From: an uncultured Prevotella sp.
GTDB taxonomy: Bacteria > Bacteroidota > Bacteroidia > Bacteroidales > Bacteroidaceae
Assembly (NCBI GenBank): GCA_900554695.1
Contig: USHV01000008.1
Coordinates: 1-64,000 of the forward strand
Reading direction: 5' to 3'
Length of the DNA: 64,000 bases
Shown piece after piece: positions 36,198 to 44,820 of the stretch. Each line of letters opens with the position of its first letter. The stretch's first letter is position 1. A program made the translations under genes and the position numbers. The notes beneath the pieces were generated by a model. That model was given only the letters and a program-made list of their open reading frames with translations, was not told where the DNA came from and searched no databases.

Positions 36198-36628
36198 ACT
36201 TTCAATCCGTAACTGGTTTTCGATTTTTTCCCTCAGTTTACTGACATACCCCGAAAAATAAGCGCGTATTTGCGGCCTTATCCTACGTCGAACGCAAATA
36301 CGCGAAATATAAGAGGTTTCCATAAACCGTTGAATAGCAATAACTTATGTATAATGGGTATTTTCCTGCGTTACAAAAAGCACCATTTCGGCATGCGAAA
36401 TGGGCCATTTCAGGGTGCGATATGGTGCTTTTCGGCCCCTGAAATGGGCTTTATTGCATGATGAATGGGGCAATATCAGAACGCGGGACGAGCTTTTTCG
36501 GACTATGACATAGGGTATATCAAAAGACGTTACGGACAGGAATAGGCCTTATAAGACGATATTTAACATTCATTCACACCTCTTTTGAGAAAATATTTTG
36601 TCAAAATAAAGTCAAGAAAAATTGTAAG
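36198..36628 (+). repeat. Intergenic 22-bp-phased repeat element, copy E
   Basis: Full-length copy. The left module has the clearest inverted repeat of the family: CGCGTATTTGC (36263-36273) and GCAAATACGCG (36294-36304), 11 bases each, 20 apart. The core array at 36353-36528 has eight exact 22-base units. The first is the least conserved, and 36397-36418 begins GAAATGGGCCATTTC. CCATTTCAGG in one unit and CCTGAAATGG two units on are complementary. The right module holds TTAACATTCATTCACACCTC, TTTTGTCAAAATAAAGTCAA and AAATTGTAAG. It lies between convergent transcription units. Confidence 0.85.
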
Positions 36629-36837
36629 CTCACCGTCCGATTTGTTCTAAAATATATCGGTAGCAGGCGTCAAAAGAGCTACGGAAAGCAGCTTTCTGTC
36701 TTGCGGAAAAGACCTGCCGTTTGCGGCAGCACGAATTCATCATTGTGCGAGCCCCATACCATCACTCTATATAACCGCCCTGCACCGTATGTAAACATTC
36801 CTTTATCATATAATCATTTGTGAATGAAATCAAGCAC
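36629..36837. other. Intergenic stretch, nothing recognised
   Basis: No gene, RNA or repeat that I can support. It lies between the repeat element and a second 22-base-phased array. Confidence 0.35.
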
Positions 36838-36969
36838 GACAGCATTTTCATCAAGCATGGAAACACATCTTTGAATATGAGGGAACAATACCACAGACAC
36901 GCGGAAGCACTCCTCCGTACGCCAAGAAGCACTCCTCCGAACACACGGAAACGGCCATACAAAAAAATG
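36838..36969. repeat. Second-type 22-bp tandem array next to a terminator
   Basis: Six consecutive 22-base units, most starting GAAACAC or GAAGCAC. The two best (36904-36925 and 36926-36947) share GAAGCACTCCTCCG exactly and differ after it. The last unit abuts the terminator hairpin at 36970. Unit sequence is unlike the main element but the period is the same. Confidence 0.5.
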
Positions 36970-37002
36970 ACCGCCGGCACATAATTAAAATGTACCGGCG
37001 GT
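36970..37002 (-). terminator. Terminator of the sigma/anti-sigma operon
   Basis: ACCGCCGG (36970-36977) and CCGGCGGT (36995-37002) form a stem. The minus strand continues with a T-run, about 100 bases past the stop of the gene at 37105. Confidence 0.7.
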
Positions 37003-37104
37003 TTTCAACGTTAGTATGTTATGAAAAATTTGAGAGAACTTGAAACTTCACAGTTTCGTCTTTTGTTTTACTAAACATGATTATATAGAAAGCATAGAAA
37101 AAAT

Positions 37105-37584
37105 CTACTTTAATATTGCCGGTGTCTCGAACTTCATGTTGTTCAGACCCGACTGTTTGAGAGTGTCTGTGCGGGCAGAATCGTTAAGCGCTACCGAGAC
37201 TCCCTGAACCGGACGTTCGAAACTCGTAACGTTGGTATAGTCGTCATCGCGGAACGAAGACTGCGCTGCATTGCTCAGTGTGAGTATTATGGCTACTACG
37301 GCAGCCGCCTTGAACAACGGGGCAAACCTCTGGCCGATGGTGAGTACACGCGCCTTTACAGGACGCGGACGCTCGATGATGGACATAAGCTGCTCGTCGA
37401 AGTCATCGCCAAGGACATCTGTCGCAGGCTCAGTCTGCTCATATATAAACAGGCAACGATACTGTTTCAGCTCTTCAGGCACGTTCGGCTGGCTGAAGAA
37501 CGAGCGCAGTATCTGCTCTTCCTCAAGCGAAGTCTCCCCCGCCCAATAACGTTCCAGAAGCTGATTTATATACTTATAATCCAT
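37105..37584 (-). CDS. Single-pass membrane protein, probable anti-sigma factor
   Basis: A 159-residue protein from the ATG at 37584 (MDYKYINQLLERYW). The start lies inside the end of the sigma-factor gene (11-base overlap), which is the usual sign of a sigma/anti-sigma pair. Residues 1-85 are acidic and helical, like a cytoplasmic anti-sigma domain (YWAGETSLEEEQILRSFF). A hydrophobic segment at about 86-107 (FAPLFKAAAVVAIILTLSNA) is the only membrane helix. A periplasmic tail of about 50 residues follows, with no FecR domain and no zinc-binding HxxxCxxC motif. The role is inferred from position and topology; no activity is shown by sequence alone. Confidence 0.65.
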   Translation of the reverse strand: MDYKYINQLLERYWAGETSLEEEQILRSFFSQPNVPEELKQYRCLFIYEQTEPATDVLGDDFDEQLMSIIERPRPVKARVLTIGQRFAPLFKAAAVVAIILTLSNAAQSSFRDDDYTNVTSFERPVQGVSVALNDSARTDTLKQSGLNNMKFETPAILK

Positions 37585-38086
37585 AATTGTCAAATTCCTT
37601 GATTTTCTGTTTCACCGTCTGACGGGCTCTGAAGATGTTTACCTTTACCTGTTCTTCGGTTATTCCCATCACGGCGGCTATTTCCTTGTATGACTTTCCC
37701 TCGAAATCGCGCAGCTGCATACAGCTTTTCTGCTTCTCGGGCAGATTGTCGAGCAACTGCCTTACAATCGAGAGTCGGTCCTTGAGAGTTGTTTTTTCCA
37801 AGGGGTCTGACGCGCTGTCGGCTTTCTCTACATATCCGCTGTCGAGCGTATTGTTCTTTCCTTTGAGCATCCTGACTCTGTCGAGCGCCAGATTCCGGCA
37901 AATAGTAAGGCTGAATGCTTCTATTGATTCAATCTCACTAAGGCTCTCCCGCCTGTTCCAGATCTTAATCAGTGTGTCCTGGACGATATCCTTTGCTTCC
38001 TCAGGATCCATCGTTATGCGCAATGCAAGCCGATAAAGAATGTCTTTGAGCGGCAGAACATCGTTGCGGAAACTGATATTTCTCAT
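37574..38086 (-). CDS. ECF-type RNA polymerase sigma factor
   Basis: A 170-residue sigma-70 family factor of the extracytoplasmic-function group. Region 2 is at about 10-80 (EEAKDIVQDTLIKIWNRRES, AFSLTICRNLALDRVR) for -10 recognition and core binding. Region 4 is at about 110-165, with the helix-turn-helix GKSYKEIAAVMGITEEQVKV and the basic end RARQTVKQKI. Regions 1 and 3 are absent, as expected. The downstream overlapping membrane gene probably restrains it. There is no carbohydrate-locus or TonB-receptor gene next to it, so the signal is not apparent. Confidence 0.9.
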   Translation of the reverse strand: MRNISFRNDVLPLKDILYRLALRITMDPEEAKDIVQDTLIKIWNRRESLSEIESIEAFSLTICRNLALDRVRMLKGKNNTLDSGYVEKADSASDPLEKTTLKDRLSIVRQLLDNLPEKQKSCMQLRDFEGKSYKEIAAVMGITEEQVKVNIFRARQTVKQKIKEFDNYGL

Positions 38087-38225
38087 CTGATATCTGTTTA
38101 AATGACGTTTGTAGGAATTAAAAGTTACAGTATTCTGAGATAATTTACGCTTTTTAACATTATGCTTTCCGTGTCACGTCAGCAATGATATAGCGTATTT
38201 GTATGTATTTCAACACTTTGTCGGT

Positions 38226-38401
38226 CGGTCTGCTCCTTTTATTATTTCAGTCAGCTCTTTTTATTAATTATGAGCGGAGCATATATTTTTTACGAATGAA
38301 CCGTACATTATTTATGAGCAGACCATTTATTTATTATGAGCAGACCGATTGTTTTTTATGAGCATGTCGTGAATCCGTCAGGAGCGGATTGTCTGTCCGG
38401 A
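38226..38401. repeat. Third-type 22-bp tandem array upstream of the sigma gene
   Basis: Eight consecutive 22-base units without gaps. The best three start at 38314, 38336 and 38358 and share ATGAGCAGACC or ATGAGCATGTC; the unit at 38270 starts ATGAGCGGAGC. Most units end in a T-rich tract (TTTATT, TTTTTT), so T-tracts recur every 22 bases, about two helical turns. Such phasing can bend DNA. The array starts 18 bases past the argB stop and ends about 140 bases before the sigma start, filling the gap between those leftward genes. Confidence 0.65.
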
Positions 38402-38418
38402 CGGGGCTTTCAGCCTAA

Positions 38419-39192
38419 TCACTTGCTTATCACCGTGCCATTGCCTGAACCGATGGCCGTGACAGATGTTATCACAACCTGTCTCACTCCGGCGTCAACA
38501 GCATTGAGCGCATTCTCTATCTTAGGCATCATGCCGCCCGATATCGTCCCGTCAGCGACATATTTCTCGTAGTCGGAACGGGTGATTTGCTCTATCACGC
38601 TGTCGTCATCGTCGGGATTGCTCAGCACTCCCTTCTTCTCGAAACAATACACCAGCGTCACGTCATAGTGTCCTACGAGAGCCGTAGCCACCGAAGAAGC
38701 GATGGTGTCGGCATTCGTATTGAGCATGCTTCCGCGTCCGTCGTGGGTCAGCGGAGCCATTACAGGCGTCACTCCGGCGTCTATGAGCATCTTGAGGCGG
38801 TCGGCATCAACTCGCCGCACATCGCCTACGAATCCGAAATCCACGCCATCAACCACCGGTCTGCGGTCTGATCTTATCACGTCCATATCGGCTCCCGTAA
38901 GCCCCACGGCATTGATTCCACGTGCCTGGAGACGCGCCACGATGTTCTTGTTTATCAGTCCTCCGTAAACCATCGTGACCACCTCAAGCATATCCTTGCC
39001 CGTTATGCGGCGTCCGTTCACCATACGGCTCTCTACACCGAGAGCCTCAGCCACCTTCGTAGCGCGCCTTCCGCCACCGTGGACAAGCAGTTTCGGTCCT
39101 TCAAGAGCCGCGAAATCGTGGAGCAGAACCTCAAGGCGTGCCTCGTCCTCCACCACTGCTCCGCCTACCTTAACTATCGTTATATTCTTCAT
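38419..39192 (-). CDS. argB: Acetylglutamate kinase
   Basis: A 257-residue cytoplasmic amino-acid kinase that phosphorylates N-acetylglutamate, the second step of arginine synthesis; in Bacteroidetes the substrate may be N-succinylglutamate. The fold signatures are the phosphate loop IVKVGGAVVEDE, LLVHGGGRRATKVAE, the substrate site RMVNGRRITGKDMLEVV, GLTGADMDVIRSDRR, NTNADTIASSVATAL and the closing GGMMPKIENALNAV. The short N-terminus without the arginine-sensing helix suggests it is not feedback-inhibited in the usual way (inference). It lies 111 bases downstream of speA, its arginine-pathway neighbour. Confidence 0.95.
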   Translation of the reverse strand: MKNITIVKVGGAVVEDEARLEVLLHDFAALEGPKLLVHGGGRRATKVAEALGVESRMVNGRRITGKDMLEVVTMVYGGLINKNIVARLQARGINAVGLTGADMDVIRSDRRPVVDGVDFGFVGDVRRVDADRLKMLIDAGVTPVMAPLTHDGRGSMLNTNADTIASSVATALVGHYDVTLVYCFEKKGVLSNPDDDDSVIEQITRSDYEKYVADGTISGGMMPKIENALNAVDAGVRQVVITSVTAIGSGNGTVISK

Positions 39193-39303
39193 AACACCCG
39201 TTTATTTTATTCCGAAAGCACCCGTCAGACAAGCCTACCGGCAGGCGCTATACGATGAGCAGGCCGGTGATAACCGTCCTGCCCGTGAGAAATCATTATC
39301 GTT

Positions 39304-41196
39304 TCATTCAAGATAAGTATATCCGTAAAGTCCAGAGCGATAGTTAGATAGGAACTCCTTGCCCTCTTCGAGCGATATCCTACCCTGCTTAACGCTCTTT
39401 GTCACCCAGGTCTCGAGCTGACGCACCAGTTTCTTAGGGTTGTACTGAACATAGTCGAGCACCTCTTCCACCGTCTCGCCGTCGAATATCTGGTCTATGT
39501 GATAGCCGTTGTCCTTCACGCTTATGTGCACGGCGTTGGTGTCGCCGAACAGGTTGTGCATGTCGCCGAGTATCTCCTGATAGGCTCCTATGAGGAATAC
39601 TCCGAGATAATAATCCTCGTTTTTCTTCAGCGTGTGCACCGGCAGCACATTCGATATGGTGCGGTTGGTCACGAAGTTGGCTATCTTTCCGTCGGAGTCG
39701 CACGTGATGTCCTGCAACGTCGCGTTGCGTGTAGGACGCTCGCCGAGCCTCTGTATAGGCATTATGGGGAACAGCTGGTCGATGGCCCACGAGTCGGGCA
39801 GCGACTGGAAGAGCGAGAAATTGCAGAAATACTTGTCTGCGAGGATCTTGTCCAGACGCTTGAGCTCCTCAGGCATGTGCTTGAGCGACTTCGACAGATT
39901 GTTCACCTCGCGGCACACACTCCAATACATGCTCTCTATCTCGGCGCGTGTCCTCAGGTCAACAATGCCGTGAGAGAACAGTTCAAGAGCCTCCTCGCGT
40001 ATCTGTTCAGCGTCGTGCCAGTCCTCGAGCATGGTGCGTGAATTAAGGTTGTCCCATATTTCGTAAAGGTCTTTGACAAGCTGATGATCCTTCTCGCTGG
40101 GCTCGAAGTCCTCCGACATCTCAGGAAGCGACGCCGTCTCGAGCACATCTATTATGAGCACCGAGTGGTGGGCGGTAAGCGACCGGCCGCTCTCGGTTAT
40201 GATGTTCGGATGATCGATGCCGTTCTTGTTGGCTGCATCTACAAAAGTATATATACAGTCGTTTACGTATTCCTGGATTGAATAGTTCACCGAGCTCTCA
40301 CTGCTGGGCGAGCGTGTGCCGTCGTAATCGACTCCAAGTCCGCCACCGCAATCCACGAAATCGACGTTATAGCCCATCTTGTGAAGCTGGACATAGAACT
40401 GCGCAGCCTCGCGCAGCGCCGTCTGTATGTGGCGTATCTTGGTTATCTGACTGCCGATGTGGAAATGGATGAGACGCAGCGAGTCGTGCAGATTCTTCTC
40501 GTCGAGTATCTTCAGCGCCGTGAGCAGCTCGCTCGAGGTAAGTCCGAACTTGCTGGCGTCGCCTCCGCTCTCCTCCCACTTGCCCGATCCACTCGACGCA
40601 AGTTTTATCCTTATGCCGAGGTTCGGCTTCACATTGAACTTGCGCGCGGCCTTGGCAATGATGTCAAGCTCGTTGAGTTTCTCGACAACAATGAATATTC
40701 TCTTGCCCATTTTCTGTGCCAACAGCGCCAGCTCTATATAGTTCTGGTCCTTATATCCGTTGCAGATGATGAGCGAGTCGCTCTGACACTGCAGCGCGAT
40801 GACGGCGTGCAGCTCGGGCTTTGAACCGGCCTCGAGTCCCAGATTGAACTTACGTCCGTGCGAGATAATCTCTTCCACCACGGGCTGCATCTGGTTCACC
40901 TTTATAGGATAGATGATGAAGTTCTCGGCCTTGTAGTCATATTCCTTTGCGGCAATATTGAAGCAGTTAGCCGTTTTCTCTATTCTGTTGTCCAGAATAT
41001 CGGGAAAACGCAGCAGCACCGGCGTAGTAACGTCGCGCAGAGCAAGTTCGTCCATAACATCACGCAAGTCGATCTGCGTATCGTCCTTGCATGGTGTAAC
41101 ATAAACATCACCCTTGTCGTTGATGCCAAAATAAGAAGTGCCCCATCCGTTGATGTTGTACAGCTCCTTCGCGTCTTCAATTGTCCATTTCTTCAT
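39304..41196 (-). CDS. speA: Biosynthetic arginine decarboxylase
   Basis: A 630-residue PLP enzyme that turns arginine into agmatine, the first step to polyamines. The N-terminal barrel has the PLP lysine in FIIYPIKVNQMQPVVEEI. NLGLEAGSKPELHAVIAL follows, and HFHIGSQITKIRHIQTALRE and VDCGGGLGVDYDGTRS bind the cofactor phosphate. ITESGRSLTAHHSVL and the C-terminal beta-domain complete the SpeA form, with the helical insert typical of this type. Length fits the family. It lies between aroK (99-base gap) and argB on the same strand, probably one transcript starting at topA. Confidence 0.97.
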   Translation of the reverse strand: MKKWTIEDAKELYNINGWGTSYFGINDKGDVYVTPCKDDTQIDLRDVMDELALRDVTTPVLLRFPDILDNRIEKTANCFNIAAKEYDYKAENFIIYPIKVNQMQPVVEEIISHGRKFNLGLEAGSKPELHAVIALQCQSDSLIICNGYKDQNYIELALLAQKMGKRIFIVVEKLNELDIIAKAARKFNVKPNLGIRIKLASSGSGKWEESGGDASKFGLTSSELLTALKILDEKNLHDSLRLIHFHIGSQITKIRHIQTALREAAQFYVQLHKMGYNVDFVDCGGGLGVDYDGTRSPSSESSVNYSIQEYVNDCIYTFVDAANKNGIDHPNIITESGRSLTAHHSVLIIDVLETASLPEMSEDFEPSEKDHQLVKDLYEIWDNLNSRTMLEDWHDAEQIREEALELFSHGIVDLRTRAEIESMYWSVCREVNNLSKSLKHMPEELKRLDKILADKYFCNFSLFQSLPDSWAIDQLFPIMPIQRLGERPTRNATLQDITCDSDGKIANFVTNRTISNVLPVHTLKKNEDYYLGVFLIGAYQEILGDMHNLFGDTNAVHISVKDNGYHIDQIFDGETVEEVLDYVQYNPKKLVRQLETWVTKSVKQGRISLEEGKEFLSNYRSGLYGYTYLE

Positions 41197-41295
41197 TGAT
41201 GTCGTTTTTTATTCGTAAGTAGGCTTTAGGAATTATATTTATTTTATTGTTGTGACACAGCCGGCAAAACTCCGGTCTGCCTTACGGCCCTGTTG

Positions 41296-41826
41296 TCAGA
41301 TGCAAAGCAACTCGCGCAGTTGTGCCACGGTGTTCTTTATTTTCAAATGATTGTCGAGCAGGCTGACGTCAAAAGTGTGCAACGCCTTCGAGTAGAAAGG
41401 CTCGCGCACCTCGAGCTGCTGCCGGACAAACGCCTTCACCTCGTCGGGCGTCTTGCCAATGAGCAGCGGACGCACCGTGCGTCCCATCTTCAGATGCTCG
41501 AAAAGCACGTCGGGCGTGGCTTTGAGATATACGGTCACGGCGCGGCTGTTCATGTATTCCATGTTGTCGAAGAAGCAAGGCGTGCCACCTCCACAGCTCA
41601 CCACCACATTCTCGAACTCCGCTACCTCGTGCAGCATGTTGCGTTCTATGCGTCTGAAACCGTCCTCGCCTACTTCGTCGAAGATCTGTTTGACGGTGCG
41701 GTGCCTGCGACTCTCTATGTACCAGTCAAGATCATAGAACCGTCTTCCGGTGTCCTGCGCGAACGCCTTGCCCACGGTTGTCTTGCCGGCACCCATATAT
41801 CCAAGAAATATTATCGGTCGGTTCAT
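41296..41826 (-). CDS. aroK: Shikimate kinase
   Basis: A 176-residue cytoplasmic kinase that phosphorylates shikimate in the aromatic amino-acid pathway. The start at 41826 overlaps the topA stop by ATGA and gives the standard N-terminus MNRPIIFLGYMGAGKTTVGK with the P-loop; the longer frame upstream lies inside topA. The shikimate-binding residues are in FYDLDWYIESRR (DxD-like) and GFRRIERNML, and the GGG motif is in VVSCGGGTPCF. The lid Arg is in MGRTVRPLL. Coupled to topA by the overlap. Confidence 0.95.
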   Translation of the reverse strand: MNRPIIFLGYMGAGKTTVGKAFAQDTGRRFYDLDWYIESRRHRTVKQIFDEVGEDGFRRIERNMLHEVAEFENVVVSCGGGTPCFFDNMEYMNSRAVTVYLKATPDVLFEHLKMGRTVRPLLIGKTPDEVKAFVRQQLEVREPFYSKALHTFDVSLLDNHLKIKNTVAQLRELLCI

Positions 41827-44159
41827 TTTCTGCGATGTGATGCCGTTTTCTTCTTCTCCGGCGTAGCGTTCACTATTTCCATACATTTCTCATACGTCAG
41901 TTCGGCTGCTTTGGAGTGCAGTTCCTTCGGAATGCGGTAGTTGCTGCCGTTGTAAGCTATGTAAGGACCGTATTTTCCGTTGCGCACCTCGAGCTTGTCG
42001 TCCTCGTCAAACGACTTTATGTGGCGCTGCTCTTCCTGTTTGCGCTTCTCCTCTATCAGTCTGACAGCCGTCTCGAGAGTCGTGGTCAGAGGATTCTCAT
42101 CCTTGGGCAGTGACACATATTTCTTATTGTGCATGACGTATGGGCCGAAACGTCCGGATCCGATAACCACCGGCGAGCCTTCGAACTCGCCCACCTCACG
42201 CGGCAGCTTGAACAGTTCGAGAGCCTCATCGAGAGTTATTGTCTCCATGCTCTTGTCGGCAGGAAGCTGCGCGAAGAGCGGTTTCTCGGAGTCAGTGGCC
42301 TGACCTATCTGTATCACAGGACCGTAACGGCCTATCTTTACGAACACCGGATGACCGGTCTTCGGGTCTATTCCTATCTGACGTTCGCCCGCCTTGTGCT
42401 CGCTGCGTGCGTTCATCACCTTATCGACAGTAGGCTCAAACTCCTTGTCGAAGTGGTGCATGACGTCTGTCCACAGCACTTTGCCCTCGGCTATGCGGTC
42501 GAACTCGTGCTCTACGGTGGCGGTAAAGTTGTAGTCCATTATCACCGGGAAGTTCTCCATCAGGAAATCATTCACCACCGTTCCTATGTCCGTAGGCAAC
42601 AGTTTGCCTTTGTCGTTGCCCGCCATCTCGGTCTTGCGTACCGACGAGACGACCAGTCCGCGCAGTGTATCGACCGTGTAGGCACGTTCCTCGCCCTTCT
42701 TATCACCCTTAACAACATAGTTGCGCTGCTGTATGGTGCTTATTGTAGGAGCGTAGGTTGACGGGCGTCCGATGCCCAGTTCCTCGAGCTTGTGCACGAG
42801 ACTTGCCTCCGTATATCGTGCAGGTCCCTGCGAATAGCGTTCGGTAGAGGTTATCTCGCGGCGTGCGAGCAGCTCGCCCTCCACCAGTTCGGGCAACATA
42901 TGCTGCGACTCATCCCGACGGGAGTCATCGTCATCGGTCGATTCGCGATACACCTTCAGGAATCCGTCGAACTTCACAACCTCGCCGTTGGCAATGAACT
43001 TCTCGTCGGTGCCGCTCACACTTATGGTGACCGTGGTCTTCTCTATCTGCGCGTCGGCCATCTGACATGCAGCCGTGCGCTTCCATATCAGTTCGTACAA
43101 GCGACGCTCCTGCATGGTTCCTTCCACCGAAGTGTTGTTCATGTATGTCGGTCGGATGGCCTCGTGAGCCTCCTGCGCGCCCTTAGAGTGTATGTGATAC
43201 TGGCGCGGATTGCTGTATTCGGCACCGTAGAGACATGTTATCTCCTCCTTGCTGGCGTTGATGCACAGCGAAGAAAGGTTCACGCTGTCGGTACGCATGT
43301 ATGTGATGAATCCGTTTTCGTAAAGTCTCTGTGCCACCATCATGGTCTGCGATACCGAGAAACCCAGTTTGCGGGCTGCCTCCTGCTGAAGTGTGGAGGT
43401 GGTGAACGGCGCCGCCGGAGCACGCTTGAGCGGTTTCTTGCTCACCGACTCGACGTTGAAATCGGCCTGCTTGCACTTCTCGAGGAAAGCAAGAGCCTCC
43501 TCGTGGGTGGCGAAACGCTTGTCGAGCTCGGCCTTCACCTCTGAGGCAGAACCGTCGCGATTGGTTACGGCAAATATGGAGTTGATGCGGTAGTAAGGCT
43601 CGCTCTTGAACTTATGTATCTCGCGCTCGCGCTCGACTATCAGTCTGACAGCCACGCTCTGCACACGTCCTGCCGACAGAGCCGGCTTCACCTTGCGCCA
43701 GAGCACCGGCGAGAGCTTGAATCCCACAAGTCTGTCGAGCACGCGGCGTGCCTGCTGCGCGTTCACCAGATTCATGTCTATGCGGCGCGGCGACTTTATG
43801 GCTGCGAGAATCGCTGGCTTGGTTATCTCGTGGAACACGATGCGGTTGGTCTCGTTCTCGTCCAGTCCGAGCACCTCACACAGGTGCCACGATATGGCTT
43901 CTCCCTCACGGTCTTCATCGGAAGCCAGCCAGACCTTGCCGGCTGCCTCCGCATTTTCCTTCAATTTCTTTACTATCTCCTGCTTGTCTTTCGGTATGAC
44001 ATAGTCAGGCGTCAGCGTCTTGTCGTCAATGCTCAGTTCCTTCTTCTTCAGGTCGCGGATATGTCCGTAAGATGACATCACCTTATAGTCCGAACCCAGA
44101 AATTTCTCTATCGTCTTAGCCTTTGCAGGGCTCTCCACGATGACTAAATTTTCTTGCAT
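41823..44159 (-). CDS. topA: DNA topoisomerase I (type IA)
   Basis: A 778-residue cytoplasmic enzyme that relaxes negative supercoils. The Toprim domain at the N-terminus has VIVESPAKAKTIEKFLG and the acidic DEDREGEAISWHL. The active-site Tyr is about residue 287 in GFITYMRTDSVNL. The decatenation-loop core follows, with RPTYMNNTSVE and GIGRPSTYAPTISTIQQRNYV. The C-terminus has no four-cysteine zinc fingers but has repeated Topo-C-type modules (KIGRYGPVIQIG, GRFGPYVMHNKKYVSLPK, RNGKYGPYIAYNGSNYRIPK), as in other Bacteroidetes. It ends in a short basic tail. First gene of topA-aroK-speA-argB. Confidence 0.97.
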   Translation of the reverse strand: MQENLVIVESPAKAKTIEKFLGSDYKVMSSYGHIRDLKKKELSIDDKTLTPDYVIPKDKQEIVKKLKENAEAAGKVWLASDEDREGEAISWHLCEVLGLDENETNRIVFHEITKPAILAAIKSPRRIDMNLVNAQQARRVLDRLVGFKLSPVLWRKVKPALSAGRVQSVAVRLIVEREREIHKFKSEPYYRINSIFAVTNRDGSASEVKAELDKRFATHEEALAFLEKCKQADFNVESVSKKPLKRAPAAPFTTSTLQQEAARKLGFSVSQTMMVAQRLYENGFITYMRTDSVNLSSLCINASKEEITCLYGAEYSNPRQYHIHSKGAQEAHEAIRPTYMNNTSVEGTMQERRLYELIWKRTAACQMADAQIEKTTVTISVSGTDEKFIANGEVVKFDGFLKVYRESTDDDDSRRDESQHMLPELVEGELLARREITSTERYSQGPARYTEASLVHKLEELGIGRPSTYAPTISTIQQRNYVVKGDKKGEERAYTVDTLRGLVVSSVRKTEMAGNDKGKLLPTDIGTVVNDFLMENFPVIMDYNFTATVEHEFDRIAEGKVLWTDVMHHFDKEFEPTVDKVMNARSEHKAGERQIGIDPKTGHPVFVKIGRYGPVIQIGQATDSEKPLFAQLPADKSMETITLDEALELFKLPREVGEFEGSPVVIGSGRFGPYVMHNKKYVSLPKDENPLTTTLETAVRLIEEKRKQEEQRHIKSFDEDDKLEVRNGKYGPYIAYNGSNYRIPKELHSKAAELTYEKCMEIVNATPEKKKTASHRRK

Positions 44160-44187
44160 ATTTTGCCTTTACACTTTATATAAGGTG

Positions 44188-44195
44188 CAAAATTA
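44188..44195 (-). promoter_or_regulatory. -7 box of topA
   Basis: Minus strand TAATTTTG fits TAnnTTTG, 28 bases ahead of the topA start. No clear -33 element. The 280 bases beyond it are AT-rich with no other feature. Confidence 0.45.
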
Positions 44196-44478
44196 GATAG
44201 AACTTTTACTTATACCTTTTAATATGGTAAAAAAAATCGCCCATTTTTACAGATTTTAATTTTATTACATTTATTTTTTAATATTTTGTTTACTTTAAAC
44301 AGTTTCTTCCATCATTCTCAACCACCGGAAGCGCACAATATTGCCGGCTCACTGCCCTCAGACGAAAGTCACGCCACGCAGGCGGAACACGCAGTTGCAT
44401 AAATATACATATTGATGAATAAATATTCACATTGACAAAACGTCAAGTCCTCAGGAGTGCCCGCGGAACGCACAATAG

Positions 44479-44820
44479 ATTTTGCGGCCGCAAATACGCG
44501 AGTTTTGAGGCAGCTTGCTAACAGTCTGTCAGTCAACCGTTTGCACTTTCCGACACATCGGAACAGATTTCAACAGCTTGCGAAAGAGCCCATTTCGGGT
44601 TACGATATGGGCTTTATTGATGGCCAAAAAGCACCATTTCGCAGCATGAAAGAGCCCATTTCGCACTCTGAAATGGGCTCTTTCGCACGATGACCGGTTT
44701 TTTGCTCCGCCGGAATCTTGTGCAGACCATTCCAAAAAAGGCTCTTTCGCAGGTCTCAACGGGGTAGCCGCGACTTTCCGTTTTTCTATTTTGAAAATTT
44801 TATTTGTCAAAAATTTTTAC
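44479..44820 (+). repeat. 22-bp-phased repeat element, diverged copy F
   Basis: The left module is cut down to GCGGCCGCAAATACGCGAG and TTTTGAGGCAGCTTGCTAAC. The array at 44582-44691 has five exact 22-base units, with a sixth, weak one to 44713. Units 44648-44669 and 44670-44691 form a near-perfect hairpin: GAAAGAGCCCATTTCG against CGAAATGGGCTCTTTC. A lone AAAAAAGGCTCTTTCGCA unit lies at about 44736. The right end, TTTATTTGTCAAAAATTTTT, recalls the right module. It stands between the divergent topA and ELWxxDGT genes. Confidence 0.65.
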
